Positions 1 through 7,091 of a stretch of DNA of 58,751 nucleotides are shown piece by piece. How positions within the stretch are numbered: position 1 is the first letter of the stretch; every line of letters starts with the position of its first letter. Source of the stretch: a virus; the IMG/VR virus record IMGVR_UViG_3300019884_000062, positions 1 through 58,751 of that record; one strand, 5' to 3'. The notes beneath the pieces were generated by a model. The model was not told the origin of the DNA. It saw only the letters and a list, made by a program, of their open reading frames with translations, and did not search any database. A program made the position numbers and the translations under genes.

Positions 1-47
1 AGGACCACGGCGATGACGAAGCTCGCGAACGCTACCTTGGCGCGCAT
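1..47 (-). CDS. Tiny membrane protein, 5' part (continues at the window's right end)
   Basis: An ATG at 47 follows a GGGGAG ribosome-binding site and the TAA of the gene at 49-282. The 15 complete codons visible encode a basic start followed by a hydrophobic run. The frame continues exactly into 58751-58685 if the ends are joined, giving a 37-residue protein with one membrane segment. It is the last of seven consecutive small membrane proteins. Function unknown. Confidence 0.7.
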   Translation of the reverse strand, partial: MRAKVAFASFVIAVV

Positions 48-48
48 G

Positions 49-282
49 TTAGCTCCCCTGCTGGCTCATGTAGACGTAGACGATGAGACCGACGATGCCG
101 CCGACCACGATTGCGCCGCGTACGAATGGCTTCTTGAGGATGCCGGCGATGATGAGCGTGAGAACACCGATCACGATCACGGCCGGATGGTCGACTACCC
201 ACTGAGCGACCGATTCGAGCGACAAGCCATCGACGTTGTCAACCGATGGCGGCTCAACGTCTACGGCTGGAAGCTTGCGCAT
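49..282 (-). CDS. Small membrane protein, two transmembrane segments
   Basis: 77 residues. The start at 282 is chosen because GGAGAGG precedes it; the longer frame to 354 has no such site. A polar N-terminus of about 30 residues is followed by two hydrophobic stretches (around residues 32-48 and 55-72) separated by KKPFVR. Part of a run of tiny membrane proteins with short or overlapping spacers, suggesting one translationally coupled operon. No family recognised; a phage protein altering the host membrane (for example blocking superinfection) is possible but is inference. Confidence 0.75.
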   Translation of the reverse strand: MRKLPAVDVEPPSVDNVDGLSLESVAQWVVDHPAVIVIGVLTLIIAGILKKPFVRGAIVVGGIVGLIVYVYMSQQGS

Positions 283-316
283 GTTGCCTCTCCGAGTTGT
301 GTAGGGAGTTTGGGGT

Positions 317-475
317 CTACTCCACGAGCGACTTGACGAAGTCCCAGAGTCCAACGGCTACGTCGGCCACGGTCCGTCCCAGACCCTGGAACACGTCTCC
401 GGCCGCGTCCGGGCGGTAGGCGATGAAGAACAACAGGAAGGCGATGCCGCCCCACGTCAGGATCTTCTTGATCAC
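317..475 (-). CDS. Small membrane protein, single transmembrane segment
   Basis: 52 residues starting with GTG at 475, which overlaps the stop of the upstream gene in a GTGA arrangement. The N-terminus VIKKILTWGG leads into a hydrophobic segment (residues 9-19); the rest is a short amphipathic tail. Belongs to the tiny membrane-protein cluster. Function unknown. Confidence 0.7.
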   Translation of the reverse strand: MIKKILTWGGIAFLLFFIAYRPDAAGDVFQGLGRTVADVAVGLWDFVKSLVE

Positions 476-681
476 TTCTCTGGCTCCTTCCAGAGCTCAT
501 CGAGTACGCTGAGGACGGCGCTGCCGATGTCCTTGAGTAGCCGGAAGGCCCCGTCAGCGTGGCCAGTCGATTCCAACCACAGGAAGATCATCGTACCGAC
601 CGCGAGCCCCAGCACGGCTAGGATGATCGTGCCGCAACCGGAGCCTGGTCCCTTCTGGGTGTTGCCGATGCTATCCCACAC
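472..681 (-). CDS. Small membrane protein
   Basis: 69 residues from a GTG at 681 preceded by GGGAGG. A Gly/Ser-rich N-terminus is followed by one hydrophobic helix (about residues 18-35) and an amphipathic C-terminus rich in Leu, Glu and Asp. Ends in a GTGA overlap with the next gene. Function unknown. Confidence 0.7.
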   Translation of the reverse strand: MWDSIGNTQKGPGSGCGTIILAVLGLAVGTMIFLWLESTGHADGAFRLLKDIGSAVLSVLDELWKEPEK

Positions 682-683
682 GG

Positions 684-797
684 CTACAGCCTCCCGGTAA
701 GCCAAGCCTGCGCAACACCGAGCAGACCCCAGTACCAACTGACGGCGCAGAAGCCGAGCGCGAGCATGAAGAGCCAGAACTGTGCCGCCTTGCTCAT
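684..797 (-). CDS. Very small membrane protein
   Basis: 37 residues, mostly one hydrophobic, aromatic-rich helix after the N-terminus MSKAAQF. The ATG at 797 overlaps the stop of the preceding gene (ATGA). Two bases separate it from the next start. Length resembles small phage membrane effectors, but no homology can be claimed. Confidence 0.65.
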   Translation of the reverse strand: MSKAAQFWLFMLALGFCAVSWYWGLLGVAQAWLTGRL

Positions 798-952
798 TGG
801 TCGAGCCAACGGCTGATCTGGCCGGTCCACTCGCCGAGGTCGATCACACCGGCGAAGGCGAGGAACACCACCAACACGGCGACCACGATGACGATCATCA
901 CGACGCCGAGGCAACCGGCCGTCAGGTTCGGTCCACTACGGTCACCACTCAC
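794..952 (-). CDS. Small membrane protein
   Basis: 52 residues from GTG at 952, starting 11 bases inside the end of the upstream gene. The polar N-terminus (about 12 residues) is followed by a long Val/Ile-rich transmembrane helix (residues 14-36) and a short polar tail. The coupled start supports its reality; function unknown. Confidence 0.65.
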   Translation of the reverse strand: MSGDRSGPNLTAGCLGVVMIVIVVAVLVVFLAFAGVIDLGEWTGQISRWLDQ

Positions 953-1091
953 GGAACCAGTCTCCTATCCAATCGGGGAACAGCTCCCTGGTCTCGGGAG
1001 CGAGGTAGAGGATGACCACGAGTACGACGAACGCTATGGCGAACGCCCGGACGAAGGTCCAGATTCTGTCGTCGCGGTTCCCGTCACCCAT
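942..1091 (-). CDS. Small membrane protein, first of the membrane cluster
   Basis: 49 residues with a charged N-terminus (MGDGNRDDR), one hydrophobic helix at residues 11-30 and a Trp-rich tail. I prefer ATG 1091 because GGAG lies five bases upstream; an in-frame GTG at 1127 would give 61 residues with a weaker site. With 58685-952 it completes seven adjacent genes encoding tiny membrane proteins. Function unknown. Confidence 0.65.
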   Translation of the reverse strand: MGDGNRDDRIWTFVRAFAIAFVVLVVILYLAPETRELFPDWIGDWFREW

Positions 1092-1158
1092 CGCGGCTCC
1101 GATCTTGATTGAGGTTTTCGCTGCCACGCGTAACCTATCGGAGCGCTCCCCGTTGGCG

Positions 1159-1581
1159 CTAGTCGCCTACTAGCTCCAAAAGTCCTAATCGGACACCGAC
1201 CTCGGTCAAGACGCAAAGCGACTCGCTCGCATTCATCTCGGTGCCGCCGGTCACCCACCAACTGTCCTCAGTAGAGCATGTTGGGCCGAACTCGTGTTGC
1301 TCCCACAGAATCACGCCGTAGTTAGCCAAGAAACGTCCCATGTGCGCCTCGCACGGTTGGAACATGGCGCCATCCTTCGTTCGGACGTGCCACGCCGAGG
1401 CCGCCATACAGTCCTGCGCTGGATCGCAGTCCGGCGTGTCATTGTAGTGGCACGAGCCGTCCATGCCGCGCTCCAGATGGCCGACCGGAAGGCCGAGCGC
1501 GCGCTCCACGTCCTCAACGGTTTGTGGGACGAACTCCGGTGTTGGCTCGGTCACACCAGGAGCAGAGTCTATAGGGGACAT
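1159..1581 (-). CDS. Hypothetical Cys/His-containing protein
   Basis: 140 residues. ATG 1581 is preceded by GGAAGGAA. The protein holds several Cys and His residues (CHYNDTPDC, DCMAASAWH, PCEAH) that could bind a metal, with Trp-rich segments toward the C-terminus. Two copies of the dispersed palindrome (1182, 1264) lie in its 3' half and one spans its start (1567). No family recognised. Confidence 0.65.
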   Translation of the reverse strand: MSPIDSAPGVTEPTPEFVPQTVEDVERALGLPVGHLERGMDGSCHYNDTPDCDPAQDCMAASAWHVRTKDGAMFQPCEAHMGRFLANYGVILWEQHEFGPTCSTEDSWWVTGGTEMNASESLCVLTEVGVRLGLLELVGD

Positions 1582-1696
1582 ACAAGAATTCCTTCCAAGC
1601 TCGGATAGCCACAGCCGAGCGCGGCATGTAGCGGATGTCCTTAGGCCAATTGCATACGCCACAGGACGTGTTGAAGGGTCTAATGCGACCGTACAT
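1514..1696 (-). CDS. Small CxxC-CxxC putative zinc-binding protein
   Basis: 60 residues from ATG 1696 (a second ATG at 1699 is equally possible). It contains CGVC near residue 12 and CSWC near residue 46, a spacing suggesting a small zinc ribbon. It overlaps the 5' end of the 1159-1581 gene by 68 bases, which lowers confidence. The ribosome-binding site lies in a degenerate palindrome copy at 1699-1711. Confidence 0.5.
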   Translation of the reverse strand: MYGRIRPFNTSCGVCNWPKDIRYMPRSAVAIRAWKEFLYVPYRLCSWCDRANTGVRPTNR

Positions 1697-1874
1697 CATT
1701 CCTCTTAGGAGGGTCAGAACCCCTCTTCACGAATGGTTGATACTTCGACATACGATGCGGAGCCGCGTCCGCACCGTGCCAGCAGCATCGGCTCGCTACA
1801 TGCCATATGCCGTTGCGAACCACGCAGTAGCAGTCCACGGGCTGAACCCAGTCCGGATCAAGCACGTACATCAT
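1680..1874 (-). CDS. Small Cys-rich hypothetical protein
   Basis: 64 residues; two tandem ATGs (1874, 1871) follow AAAGGACC, itself part of the palindrome copy at 1881-1893. Cysteines occur as CYC and CC, and the C-terminus is basic. Overlaps the next gene by about 17 bases. Function unknown. Confidence 0.6.
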   Translation of the reverse strand: MMYVLDPDWVQPVDCYCVVRNGIWHVASRCCWHGADAAPHRMSKYQPFVKRGSDPPKRNDVRSH

Positions 1875-2050
1875 CGCTTGGTCCTTTCAGGAGGGTTGAT
1901 GAACTCCTTACAAGGGCAGAAGATGCAACCCTTATCTCTATGCGCACCTCGGCGGTGGCCGCATCGCTTGGGATCTTTGACGCGGTGCTTCTCCTCCCAA
2001 GCCCGCGACATAACCCGATCGCATTTGTCTCCGGCCTTAGGGGAGACCAT
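1871..2050 (-). CDS. Small basic zinc-knuckle-like protein
   Basis: 59 residues from ATG 2050, inside the 3' end of the upstream gene; longer upstream extension is low-complexity and overlaps that gene. The C-terminal half has CGHRRGAHRDKGC then CPC, a possible metal site, in a strongly basic context. A nucleic-acid-binding role is inference. Confidence 0.55.
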   Translation of the reverse strand: MVSPKAGDKCDRVMSRAWEEKHRVKDPKRCGHRRGAHRDKGCIFCPCKEFINPPERTKR

Positions 2051-2354
2051 GCGGCCTCGGCTCCACGTACTCCCCGGACGCGCGGCGCTCCTCATAGGTG
2101 GCCGGCCTCCAGATCCGCATCTGCCACGCGTAGTCGATCGCACCCCAGTAGAAACGAGCATTACAGGGAGCGCCATCGCCGTACACGTAGTTACAAGCAA
2201 ACCAGTTGCCATCAGGAATCACACCATGCCTGTGGTGCTCCACAACGTATTCCTTGTGGATCTCCCGGAACCAGCTCTCATCCGGTCCCATCTCCAGGCG
2301 CGGCAATCGCGCACCGTCCTGATCGGACAGTCCTTTATCGATTCGTTGCACCAT
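2037..2354 (-). CDS. Hypothetical protein
   Basis: 105 residues. ATG 2354 overlaps the upstream stop by one base (TGATG) and is preceded by AAGGG. Aromatic-rich central region with two cysteines (CNYVYGDGAPC) that may pair or bind metal. A tandem pair of palindromes (2316, 2330) lies within its 5' end. No family recognised. Confidence 0.65.
   Translation of the reverse strand: MVQRIDKGLSDQDGARLPRLEMGPDESWFREIHKEYVVEHHRHGVIPDGNWFACNYVYGDGAPCNARFYWGAIDYAWQMRIWRPATYEERRASGEYVEPRPHGLP
2316..2342. repeat. Tandem palindrome pair
   Basis: GTCCTGATCGGAC at 2316 and GTCCTTTATCGAT at 2330, 14 bp between starts, again with GGACAGTCCT. The first is identical to the copy at 41326. Confidence 0.6.
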
Positions 2355-2641
2355 CAGAAGCCCTTGACCCTCTCAGCATCGTCATCATCCGCGTACCAAT
2401 CGGCGGGAGTCGGCGGCGGCGGAGCTAACGGAAAGACCGTCGTTTTGACGCTGTCGCGCTTCAATCCCGAGTAGTGGACCGTCACATCGAATCCACCGGT
2501 GTCGTTGATCTTCGTCTCGACTCCCGTGATGATCACAGGCTCGCTCGGCGGCGTGTCGTACGTGAAGGCCCACTCGCTCTTGAACGCGATCCGGTGCTCA
2601 GCCGCCTCGGGCACTGCCGGCTCCTGGTTTCCGTCGCTCAT
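2354..2641 (-). CDS. Hypothetical protein
   Basis: 95 residues. The N-terminus is acidic, the centre reads like beta-strands (VIITGVETKI, FDVTVHYSG), followed by a proline run and an acidic DDDD cluster near the C-terminus. Coupled to the next gene by a TGATG overlap. Function unknown. Confidence 0.65.
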   Translation of the reverse strand: MSDGNQEPAVPEAAEHRIAFKSEWAFTYDTPPSEPVIITGVETKINDTGGFDVTVHYSGLKRDSVKTTVFPLAPPPPTPADWYADDDDAERVKGF

Positions 2642-2644
2642 CTC

Positions 2645-2740
2645 TCAGCCCTTCTTGGCGAAGATGAGGCAGGCCACGACCACGAGGCCGATCAGTAGGC
2701 CTGCCCAGAAGTGGTCCCACCTCACCCAACTAAAGTCCAT
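2645..2740 (-). CDS. Very small membrane protein
   Basis: 31 residues; the C-terminal two thirds form one hydrophobic helix ending in AKKG. ATG 2740 is preceded by TAGGAG at good spacing. Ends three bases before the next gene. One of about 14 tiny membrane proteins in this genome. Confidence 0.6.
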   Translation of the reverse strand: MDFSWVRWDHFWAGLLIGLVVVACLIFAKKG

Positions 2741-2774
2741 AGCTCCTAGCGTCCCGCGCCGAGCGCGATTGCCG

Positions 2775-3041
2775 CTAGTGTGAGGCCGGGACCTTCCGAC
2801 CCATGATCTCCATAGCCGCGTCGATGATCCGGACGTCCACGTTGGACACGCCCTTCTCCTGCGCGCGCTTGACGATGCGCTCCACATCCTCGATGTAGAG
2901 GTCGCGCGCGTGCGCCAACAGAGCCGTCTCCGAGGTCGCGGCCTCGGGTAGCTTGGGAGCGCTACCGCGTAGGCGGTCTAGCTCCAACTCGGTCGCACGA
3001 CGTACCTCATCGGGCATCTGCGGGAACGGTGTACCTGGCAT
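2775..3041 (-). CDS. Hypothetical helical protein
   Basis: 88 residues. ATG 3041 overlaps the upstream TAA (TAATG) and is preceded by GGAGG. Charged, helix-forming composition (for example RRATELELDRLRG and YIEDVERIVKRAQEKG). No cysteines or membrane segment. Function unknown. Confidence 0.65.
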   Translation of the reverse strand: MPGTPFPQMPDEVRRATELELDRLRGSAPKLPEAATSETALLAHARDLYIEDVERIVKRAQEKGVSNVDVRIIDAAMEIMGRKVPASH

Positions 3042-3136
3042 TACCTCATCCTCCAAGCTGCTAGTCCGAATAGGACGGCCGCAATCACGGCCACGCTCAG
3101 GACCTCGTGGAACGGAGGCCATTCAGCCGGCCACAT
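3041..3136 (-). CDS. Very small membrane protein
   Basis: 31 residues, N-terminus MWPAEWPPF, then one hydrophobic helix ending in WRMR. Start and stop are both interlocked with neighbours: TGATG at 3136 and TAATG at 3041, which supports it despite its size. A palindrome copy (3064) lies inside it. Confidence 0.55.
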   Translation of the reverse strand: MWPAEWPPFHEVLSVAVIAAVLFGLAAWRMR

Positions 3137-3315
3137 CAGCGTCGCTCCATACCTGGATGCCATACCGGCTGGTGCGGCGGTACGTCCCGCGCCTGCCACT
3201 CGTTGGGCATGACGGTCGCGTACTCGTTGTCATAGTCGCACGCGCTACAGATCAACACGCCGCCTGGGAATAGGCCGCGCCTCCGGCCGCAACACCGGAC
3301 GGTGAAGAGCTTCAT
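3136..3315 (-). CDS. Small zinc-finger-like protein
   Basis: 59 residues. ATG 3315 is preceded by GGAGG. Cysteines are arranged as CC near residue 8 and CSAC near residue 23, suggesting one zinc site; the C-terminal half is polar. It overlaps the upstream stop (ATGA) and the next start (TGATG). Function unknown. Confidence 0.6.
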   Translation of the reverse strand: MKLFTVRCCGRRRGLFPGGVLICSACDYDNEYATVMPNEWQARDVPPHQPVWHPGMERR

Positions 3316-3512
3316 GGGACCTCCGTTGGAGATAGCGCTCGGCAGATGAGCGTGTCCGGGTTGCCGTCCGTGGGCATAAGCGAGCGCGCCTCCTTCAGTT
3401 CTACTTTAGACGACCCATTGGCCGTAGAGGTCACCTCTACGAGCCAACGAAGATCATCGAGCGTGATCGGTCCCTCCAGTCTGACTTCGTTGGTCGATAT
3501 CCGCTTGGCCAT
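3312..3512 (-). CDS. Hypothetical protein
   Basis: 66 residues from ATG 3512, which overlaps the preceding stop by one base. Starts MAKRISTNEVRLEGP and is mixed charged/hydrophobic with no membrane segment. A perfect 9-bp inverted repeat (3423-3441) sits in the middle of the gene. Function unknown. Confidence 0.65.
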   Translation of the reverse strand: MAKRISTNEVRLEGPITLDDLRWLVEVTSTANGSSKVELKEARSLMPTDGNPDTLICRALSPTEVP

Positions 3513-3745
3513 CAGTTCGTGCCTCGCGCGGTGGCTGGATCGGTGGGCGCGGTCGGCTCCGGCACCGGCCGATACGTCAAGTCCACATCGGCCAAATCCT
3601 TGGTCCCGTCCGCCGGATTCGAATGGTAGATTTCCCACAGCTCCTCCTCCGCCGTGAGTTGGCGATCGGCCCGAGCCACCGGGTCGATCAACCCGTCGCC
3701 TCCACCGAATTCAGTATGTCCCTTTGGAGCCTTCTCATACGGCAT
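3512..3745 (-). CDS. Hypothetical acidic protein, first gene after the iteron region
   Basis: 77 residues. ATG 3745 is preceded by AGGAG at seven bases. Polar and acidic, with a Pro/Thr-rich C-terminus. It is the first gene downstream of the 376-bp noncoding iteron region, so its promoter or leader should lie there. Function unknown. Confidence 0.7.
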   Translation of the reverse strand: MPYEKAPKGHTEFGGGDGLIDPVARADRQLTAEEELWEIYHSNPADGTKDLADVDLTYRPVPEPTAPTDPATARGTN

Positions 3746-4121
3746 ATCGAACTCCTACCTCAATACTAGGAGAAAACCTCAATTCATCCGTTGCAAAGTG
3801 CCTCGGCGAGGCAGACGGGTTAGCGAAAGTTTAGGACCACTCGCGTAGGCGCGCGCGAGGCTCGCTGTAGGCGTACGACGCGCAATCGCGTCTACCAGTA
3901 CAAATACATATTGCAATAAGAAACACACCCTCCTATAGGGTCTAACTCTCTCTCTAACCCGTCTACCCGTCTGCCTCCTCTAGTCTTTATGCATCTTGAC
4001 CAGCAAAAACTCAGGCAGACGGGTTATCATTTTTACCCGGCTGCTACCCGTCTTCTACCCGGCTGCCTCATTTTTCCCCAAGAGGCCGGCAGACGGGTAG
4101 GCGGACGGGTAGGAAGACGGG
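3746..4121. other. Noncoding region with iterons: candidate replication origin
   Basis: No convincing gene in 376 bases. It holds about ten copies of an iteron (see the next entry), an AT-rich stretch at 3897-3933 in an otherwise GC-rich genome, a small hairpin (GACGCG/CGCGTC, 3877-3892), the box GACCAGCAAAAACTC at 3998-4012, and CGAAAGTTTAGG near 3824. It lies between the end of the primase-helicase gene and the next gene. Repeated iterons plus AT-rich DNA beside a replication initiator gene is the classic arrangement of an iteron origin; function here is inferred. Confidence 0.7.
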
Positions 4122-4124
4122 TTA
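3810..4124. repeat. Iteron array, consensus GGCAGACGGGTTA
   Basis: Copies start at 3810 and 4014 (plus), 4088, 4100 and 4112 (plus, head to tail every 12 bp), and in reverse orientation at 3955, 3965, 4034, 4045 and 4056 (the last three every 11 bp). The core is GACGGGT/ACCCGTC; some copies have GCCGGGT. The last copy overlaps the TAA of the primase-helicase gene at 4122. Helical-phase spacing suggests cooperative protein binding. Confidence 0.8.
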
Positions 4125-6593
4125 GAGCGCCCCGAAAAGCCTTGCGAATTCCTCAGAAAGTCGGATACCCGCTCGGACCTTGACCACATGCCTTCCATCA
4201 TCATCAATAACGGTCTTGCTCTTCTTGTCAAAGCCTCGGCCTGACATATAGCTACCAAACTTAGTGTTCGACTCGGGCTTGATCCCGTTCGTCGTACACC
4301 ATTGCTTATAGGCGGTGTAGAGCGCTTCCGGCGCGACCGAGGCACCCGGCTCAGCAATAGCAATCTCGCCTAGCGCTCGGTCGAAGTCGGACAATTCCCC
4401 CAAGAACTTCTCGCGCGCTTCGAGCGCGCCTGCCGGCATATCGAGGTCCCGAGACGCGGCGTACATGGTCCATCCTTCGAGCGCCCACGCGAGCACGGCC
4501 GGTGCGACCTCCGGCGAGGTGAGCCGGTCGAGCATCGTGTCGTCCTCATCAGACTGTAGGATGACTTGGTCCCACGGCACGATCACGAGCCGCCTACGAA
4601 CAGCCTCATCCGCGCCTTCGATCGTGGGAGAGTTGTTACATAGCAACCAAGGCGTGAAGGCCGGGATGACCTCCCAGAAGGTGTCCGATCGCATCCCGCG
4701 CGCGACTACCGGCGCGCCACCTGTGAGCCGCTTGACTTGGTCCGCATGGAGGTGCCAAGCTTGCGAGGTCTCCTCTGCGACTATCATGCGCTTTCTGAGC
4801 GCTCGCACCAGATCCGGGCGCGGGCGGTCATCTTGGTTGTCCCGGAACACGGTCATGGTCACGGCCGCTGCGTAGTCCCCCAGCGCCGAGCGTAGCGCCT
4901 CGGCGAACGTGGTCTTGCCCGTAGATGACGGGCCAAAGCATACAACAAACAGACGACGTGGGTTGGCGCCATACAGCGAGTAACCCACCAGCTTCTGGAG
5001 CCAGGCCCGAATCTCTGGATCCGGTTGGAACCGATCCAGGAATGCGTCCCAGTCCGGATGGGTGGTACCCTCCACCGAGGCGACATCGCGCACTCCTAGC
5101 TTCATGGTCATCTTGTGTTCGGGGAGAGCCGGCGTGATCGTGAAACCCGGGTTTCTAGACAACACAGCCCGGTCTAGCCGCGCTGGGTCCGCGTCGAAAT
5201 CTGAGCCGAGCACAGAGATCCCGCGCAAGCAGGAGGCGACCGAGATCATAGCCTCCAACGAGCCCTTGGATTCCGACTTGCGGGCCCACTTCTTCAACTC
5301 GACCATCTGGGCCGGATCTTCATCGGCCAAGAACTCAGCCTCATCGCCGATTGCCCGCGCCACTTGGATGGCCCGGCGCTTTACCTCGCCGTTCCGGTCG
5401 ATAATCCAACGTCCTTCAGCGTCCGACCAGAAGAGCCAGCCCCAACCTTCGACGTACCGCATATCGTGTCGGTTGGCGATCGCGAGCCGTTCGGCGTTGC
5501 CCGTATCGCTCCGGGCGTAGCTAAGATGTGCACTACCGCCGCTATCTCCGCCCGCCGGCTCATGCTCATCGCCATTCGAAGTGTTGCCGCCGCCCATACC
5601 TCCATCGAGTAGAGCACAGATGTCCCCATCCTCGGCCAAGCCTTCGGCCGCAACCTTTTGTACGCCTCGGATCACGATCCGAGCCCACTCCTCGGCGGCC
5701 TGCCGTTCGTCTGCGCGTCGAGCCGTAGCGGGGATGAACGTCTTTCGTAGTTCGGCAAGCGCCTTCTCCACGCCCGCGTGCCCGGCGTGTGCGTCCCCGA
5801 TGATCGCCCATGCCCCGTCGCGTCCGGCGTCGTGCGTCCCGCCGTCATCCGAGGCTTGCCGCGCCTTACGTTGGTAGGTCGTGAGAGTCCGCCGCATGGT
5901 CGCGCACATCTCCGGCCCGTTCCGGTTGGAGAGCCACATGCGTACATCGGCCTCATCGAGGTCCGCCACCGGCCGATCGGTCCAGCGCTTCCCGGACGTC
6001 AGACCTTCGATCCATAGCGCGGGTAGGTCCGGCACCTCATCCGGTGTTGGAAAGTCGTTACCCGGTCCCTTGATCCCATCGACCCACCAACGGTACCGGG
6101 CACCGTTTGCGTCTGGATTTGTTGAGGGGTCCACCATAGCGTAACGATGGTCCCAACGGACTAGCTCTACACCGCCGCCTTGCGGCAACTTACCGGGCCA
6201 CGCCAACCCTTCTGGAATCCTGAAGAGCCGGATGCCAGAGCCATCCTCCCGCGCGGTTGGGTAGTAGGTCGCAGGTAGCTCGCCCCATGCTTTGATGGCA
6301 GCCGCGAAGGTCTCCCGGCCTTGCTTGCCCTCGTACATATCCACATCGATGCCCAAGACTGTCTTGGGTAGCCGGAGGCCGATGTTTCCGCCCGCCGCGA
6401 GCCACACCATGTTACCGGCTGAGACGCGCGCCTTGGGGCGGAGCCACTTCTTGAGAGTGACTTCGTCAACGTATGCCCCGTGTACGCCAGTGTACCCATC
6501 GACTGGTGGCCACTTACAATTCGCCGGAAACGGGACCGGCGACCAACCTGCGTCGAAGTACGCTTGCGCGGCGAGGCCATATGGCCCAGTCAC
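4122..6593 (-). CDS. Primase-polymerase / SF3 (D5-like) helicase
   Basis: 823 residues. The N-terminal part resembles the bifunctional primase-polymerase domain: PVPFPANCKWPPVDGYTG near residue 20, acidic pair in GIDVDMYEG (D83, D85), and GVELVRWDHRY near 141. An acidic Gly/Ser-rich linker (about 325-360) separates it from a D5_N/SF3 helicase part with Walker A GPSSTGKTT (554-562), KRMIVAEET as likely Walker B, and a C-terminal winged-helix-like segment. It should prime and unwind DNA at the phage origin; the iteron array abuts its stop codon. Start is GTG 6593 in a GTGA overlap with the upstream small gene. Domain calls are from motif recognition; confidence is high for the helicase half. 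Confidence 0.9.
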   Translation of the reverse strand: MTGPYGLAAQAYFDAGWSPVPFPANCKWPPVDGYTGVHGAYVDEVTLKKWLRPKARVSAGNMVWLAAGGNIGLRLPKTVLGIDVDMYEGKQGRETFAAAIKAWGELPATYYPTAREDGSGIRLFRIPEGLAWPGKLPQGGGVELVRWDHRYAMVDPSTNPDANGARYRWWVDGIKGPGNDFPTPDEVPDLPALWIEGLTSGKRWTDRPVADLDEADVRMWLSNRNGPEMCATMRRTLTTYQRKARQASDDGGTHDAGRDGAWAIIGDAHAGHAGVEKALAELRKTFIPATARRADERQAAEEWARIVIRGVQKVAAEGLAEDGDICALLDGGMGGGNTSNGDEHEPAGGDSGGSAHLSYARSDTGNAERLAIANRHDMRYVEGWGWLFWSDAEGRWIIDRNGEVKRRAIQVARAIGDEAEFLADEDPAQMVELKKWARKSESKGSLEAMISVASCLRGISVLGSDFDADPARLDRAVLSRNPGFTITPALPEHKMTMKLGVRDVASVEGTTHPDWDAFLDRFQPDPEIRAWLQKLVGYSLYGANPRRLFVVCFGPSSTGKTTFAEALRSALGDYAAAVTMTVFRDNQDDRPRPDLVRALRKRMIVAEETSQAWHLHADQVKRLTGGAPVVARGMRSDTFWEVIPAFTPWLLCNNSPTIEGADEAVRRRLVIVPWDQVILQSDEDDTMLDRLTSPEVAPAVLAWALEGWTMYAASRDLDMPAGALEAREKFLGELSDFDRALGEIAIAEPGASVAPEALYTAYKQWCTTNGIKPESNTKFGSYMSGRGFDKKSKTVIDDDGRHVVKVRAGIRLSEEFARLFGAL

Positions 6594-6769
6594 GCGACCG
6601 CCGCGTAACCGGCAACCAGCAGCTCGCGGGCAACAACCGATCGACGTACCTTCCGGCGCTTCGCCTCAGCGCGAATGTACGCCGCAATCTCGTCAGGCGC
6701 GTGGGTCTGAACCTTGGGGCCGATGGGAGGCCGCCCAGGGCCGCTGCCTTGCCTCTCAACAACTTCCAC
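6590..6769 (-). CDS. Ribbon-helix-helix-like putative DNA-binding protein
   Basis: 59 residues from GTG 6769, preceded by GGGAG at five bases. After a GRPP segment, a short strand (PKVQTHAP) and two helices (DEIAAYIRAEAKRRK and RRSVVARELLVAGY) match the pattern of CopG/Arc-type regulators. It precedes and overlaps the primase-helicase gene, so it could autoregulate the replication genes or bind the iterons. This is inference from fold pattern and position. Confidence 0.6.
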   Translation of the reverse strand: MEVVERQGSGPGRPPIGPKVQTHAPDEIAAYIRAEAKRRKVRRSVVARELLVAGYAAVA

Positions 6770-6827
6770 ATCGACTCCCAGGTTATTCGATCGTGATTCG
6801 GGGTACCCGAGTCTATACCCGACGGAT

Positions 6828-7091
6828 CTAGAAGTGCCTGGTGTCGTCTGCCCAACCAAAGCAAGCTCGGCACTGCCGCCCATCCGCGCCGGGCAGGTAG
6901 TAGTGCGGGAACCAGTTGAGGAAGAACTCGCGCGAGATCATGCGCATACGTCTGCGATTACGCTGCCGCTCCATCCGGAGCCGGCTCTGCTTCGTGGTCT
7001 GCCGGTGCTTCGCTTGCTGCGCTCGCTTCGCCTCCGTCTGCGCTAGCATCCGCATCCGTGCTCTCAGCTCTGGGAAGTCCGTGGTCAACAT
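6828..7091 (-). CDS. Small basic protein overlapping the resolvase gene
   Basis: 87 residues. ATG 7091 has a strong AAGGAG site. The first 50 residues are an Arg/Lys/Gln-rich helix; the C-terminus (SREFFLNWFPHYY, then CRAC) looks folded and may bind metal. The N-terminal half overlaps the 3' end of the RuvC-like gene by 134 bases in another frame; an internal ATG at 6941 would reduce this but lacks a good site. Function unknown. Confidence 0.55.
   Translation of the reverse strand: MLTTDFPELRARMRMLAQTEAKRAQQAKHRQTTKQSRLRMERQRNRRRMRMISREFFLNWFPHYYLPGADGRQCRACFGWADDTRHF

Noticed and set aside
2834-2846. GTCCACGTTGGAC and CTCCATAGTGGAG (14981) as palindrome family members
   Set aside because: Symmetric but with CA/TG instead of CT/AG in the arms; could be chance, so not counted.
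3810-4124. CRISPR array interpretation of the repeats
   Set aside because: Repeats are only 11-13 bp, in both orientations and without uniform spacers; they are iteron-like, not CRISPR.
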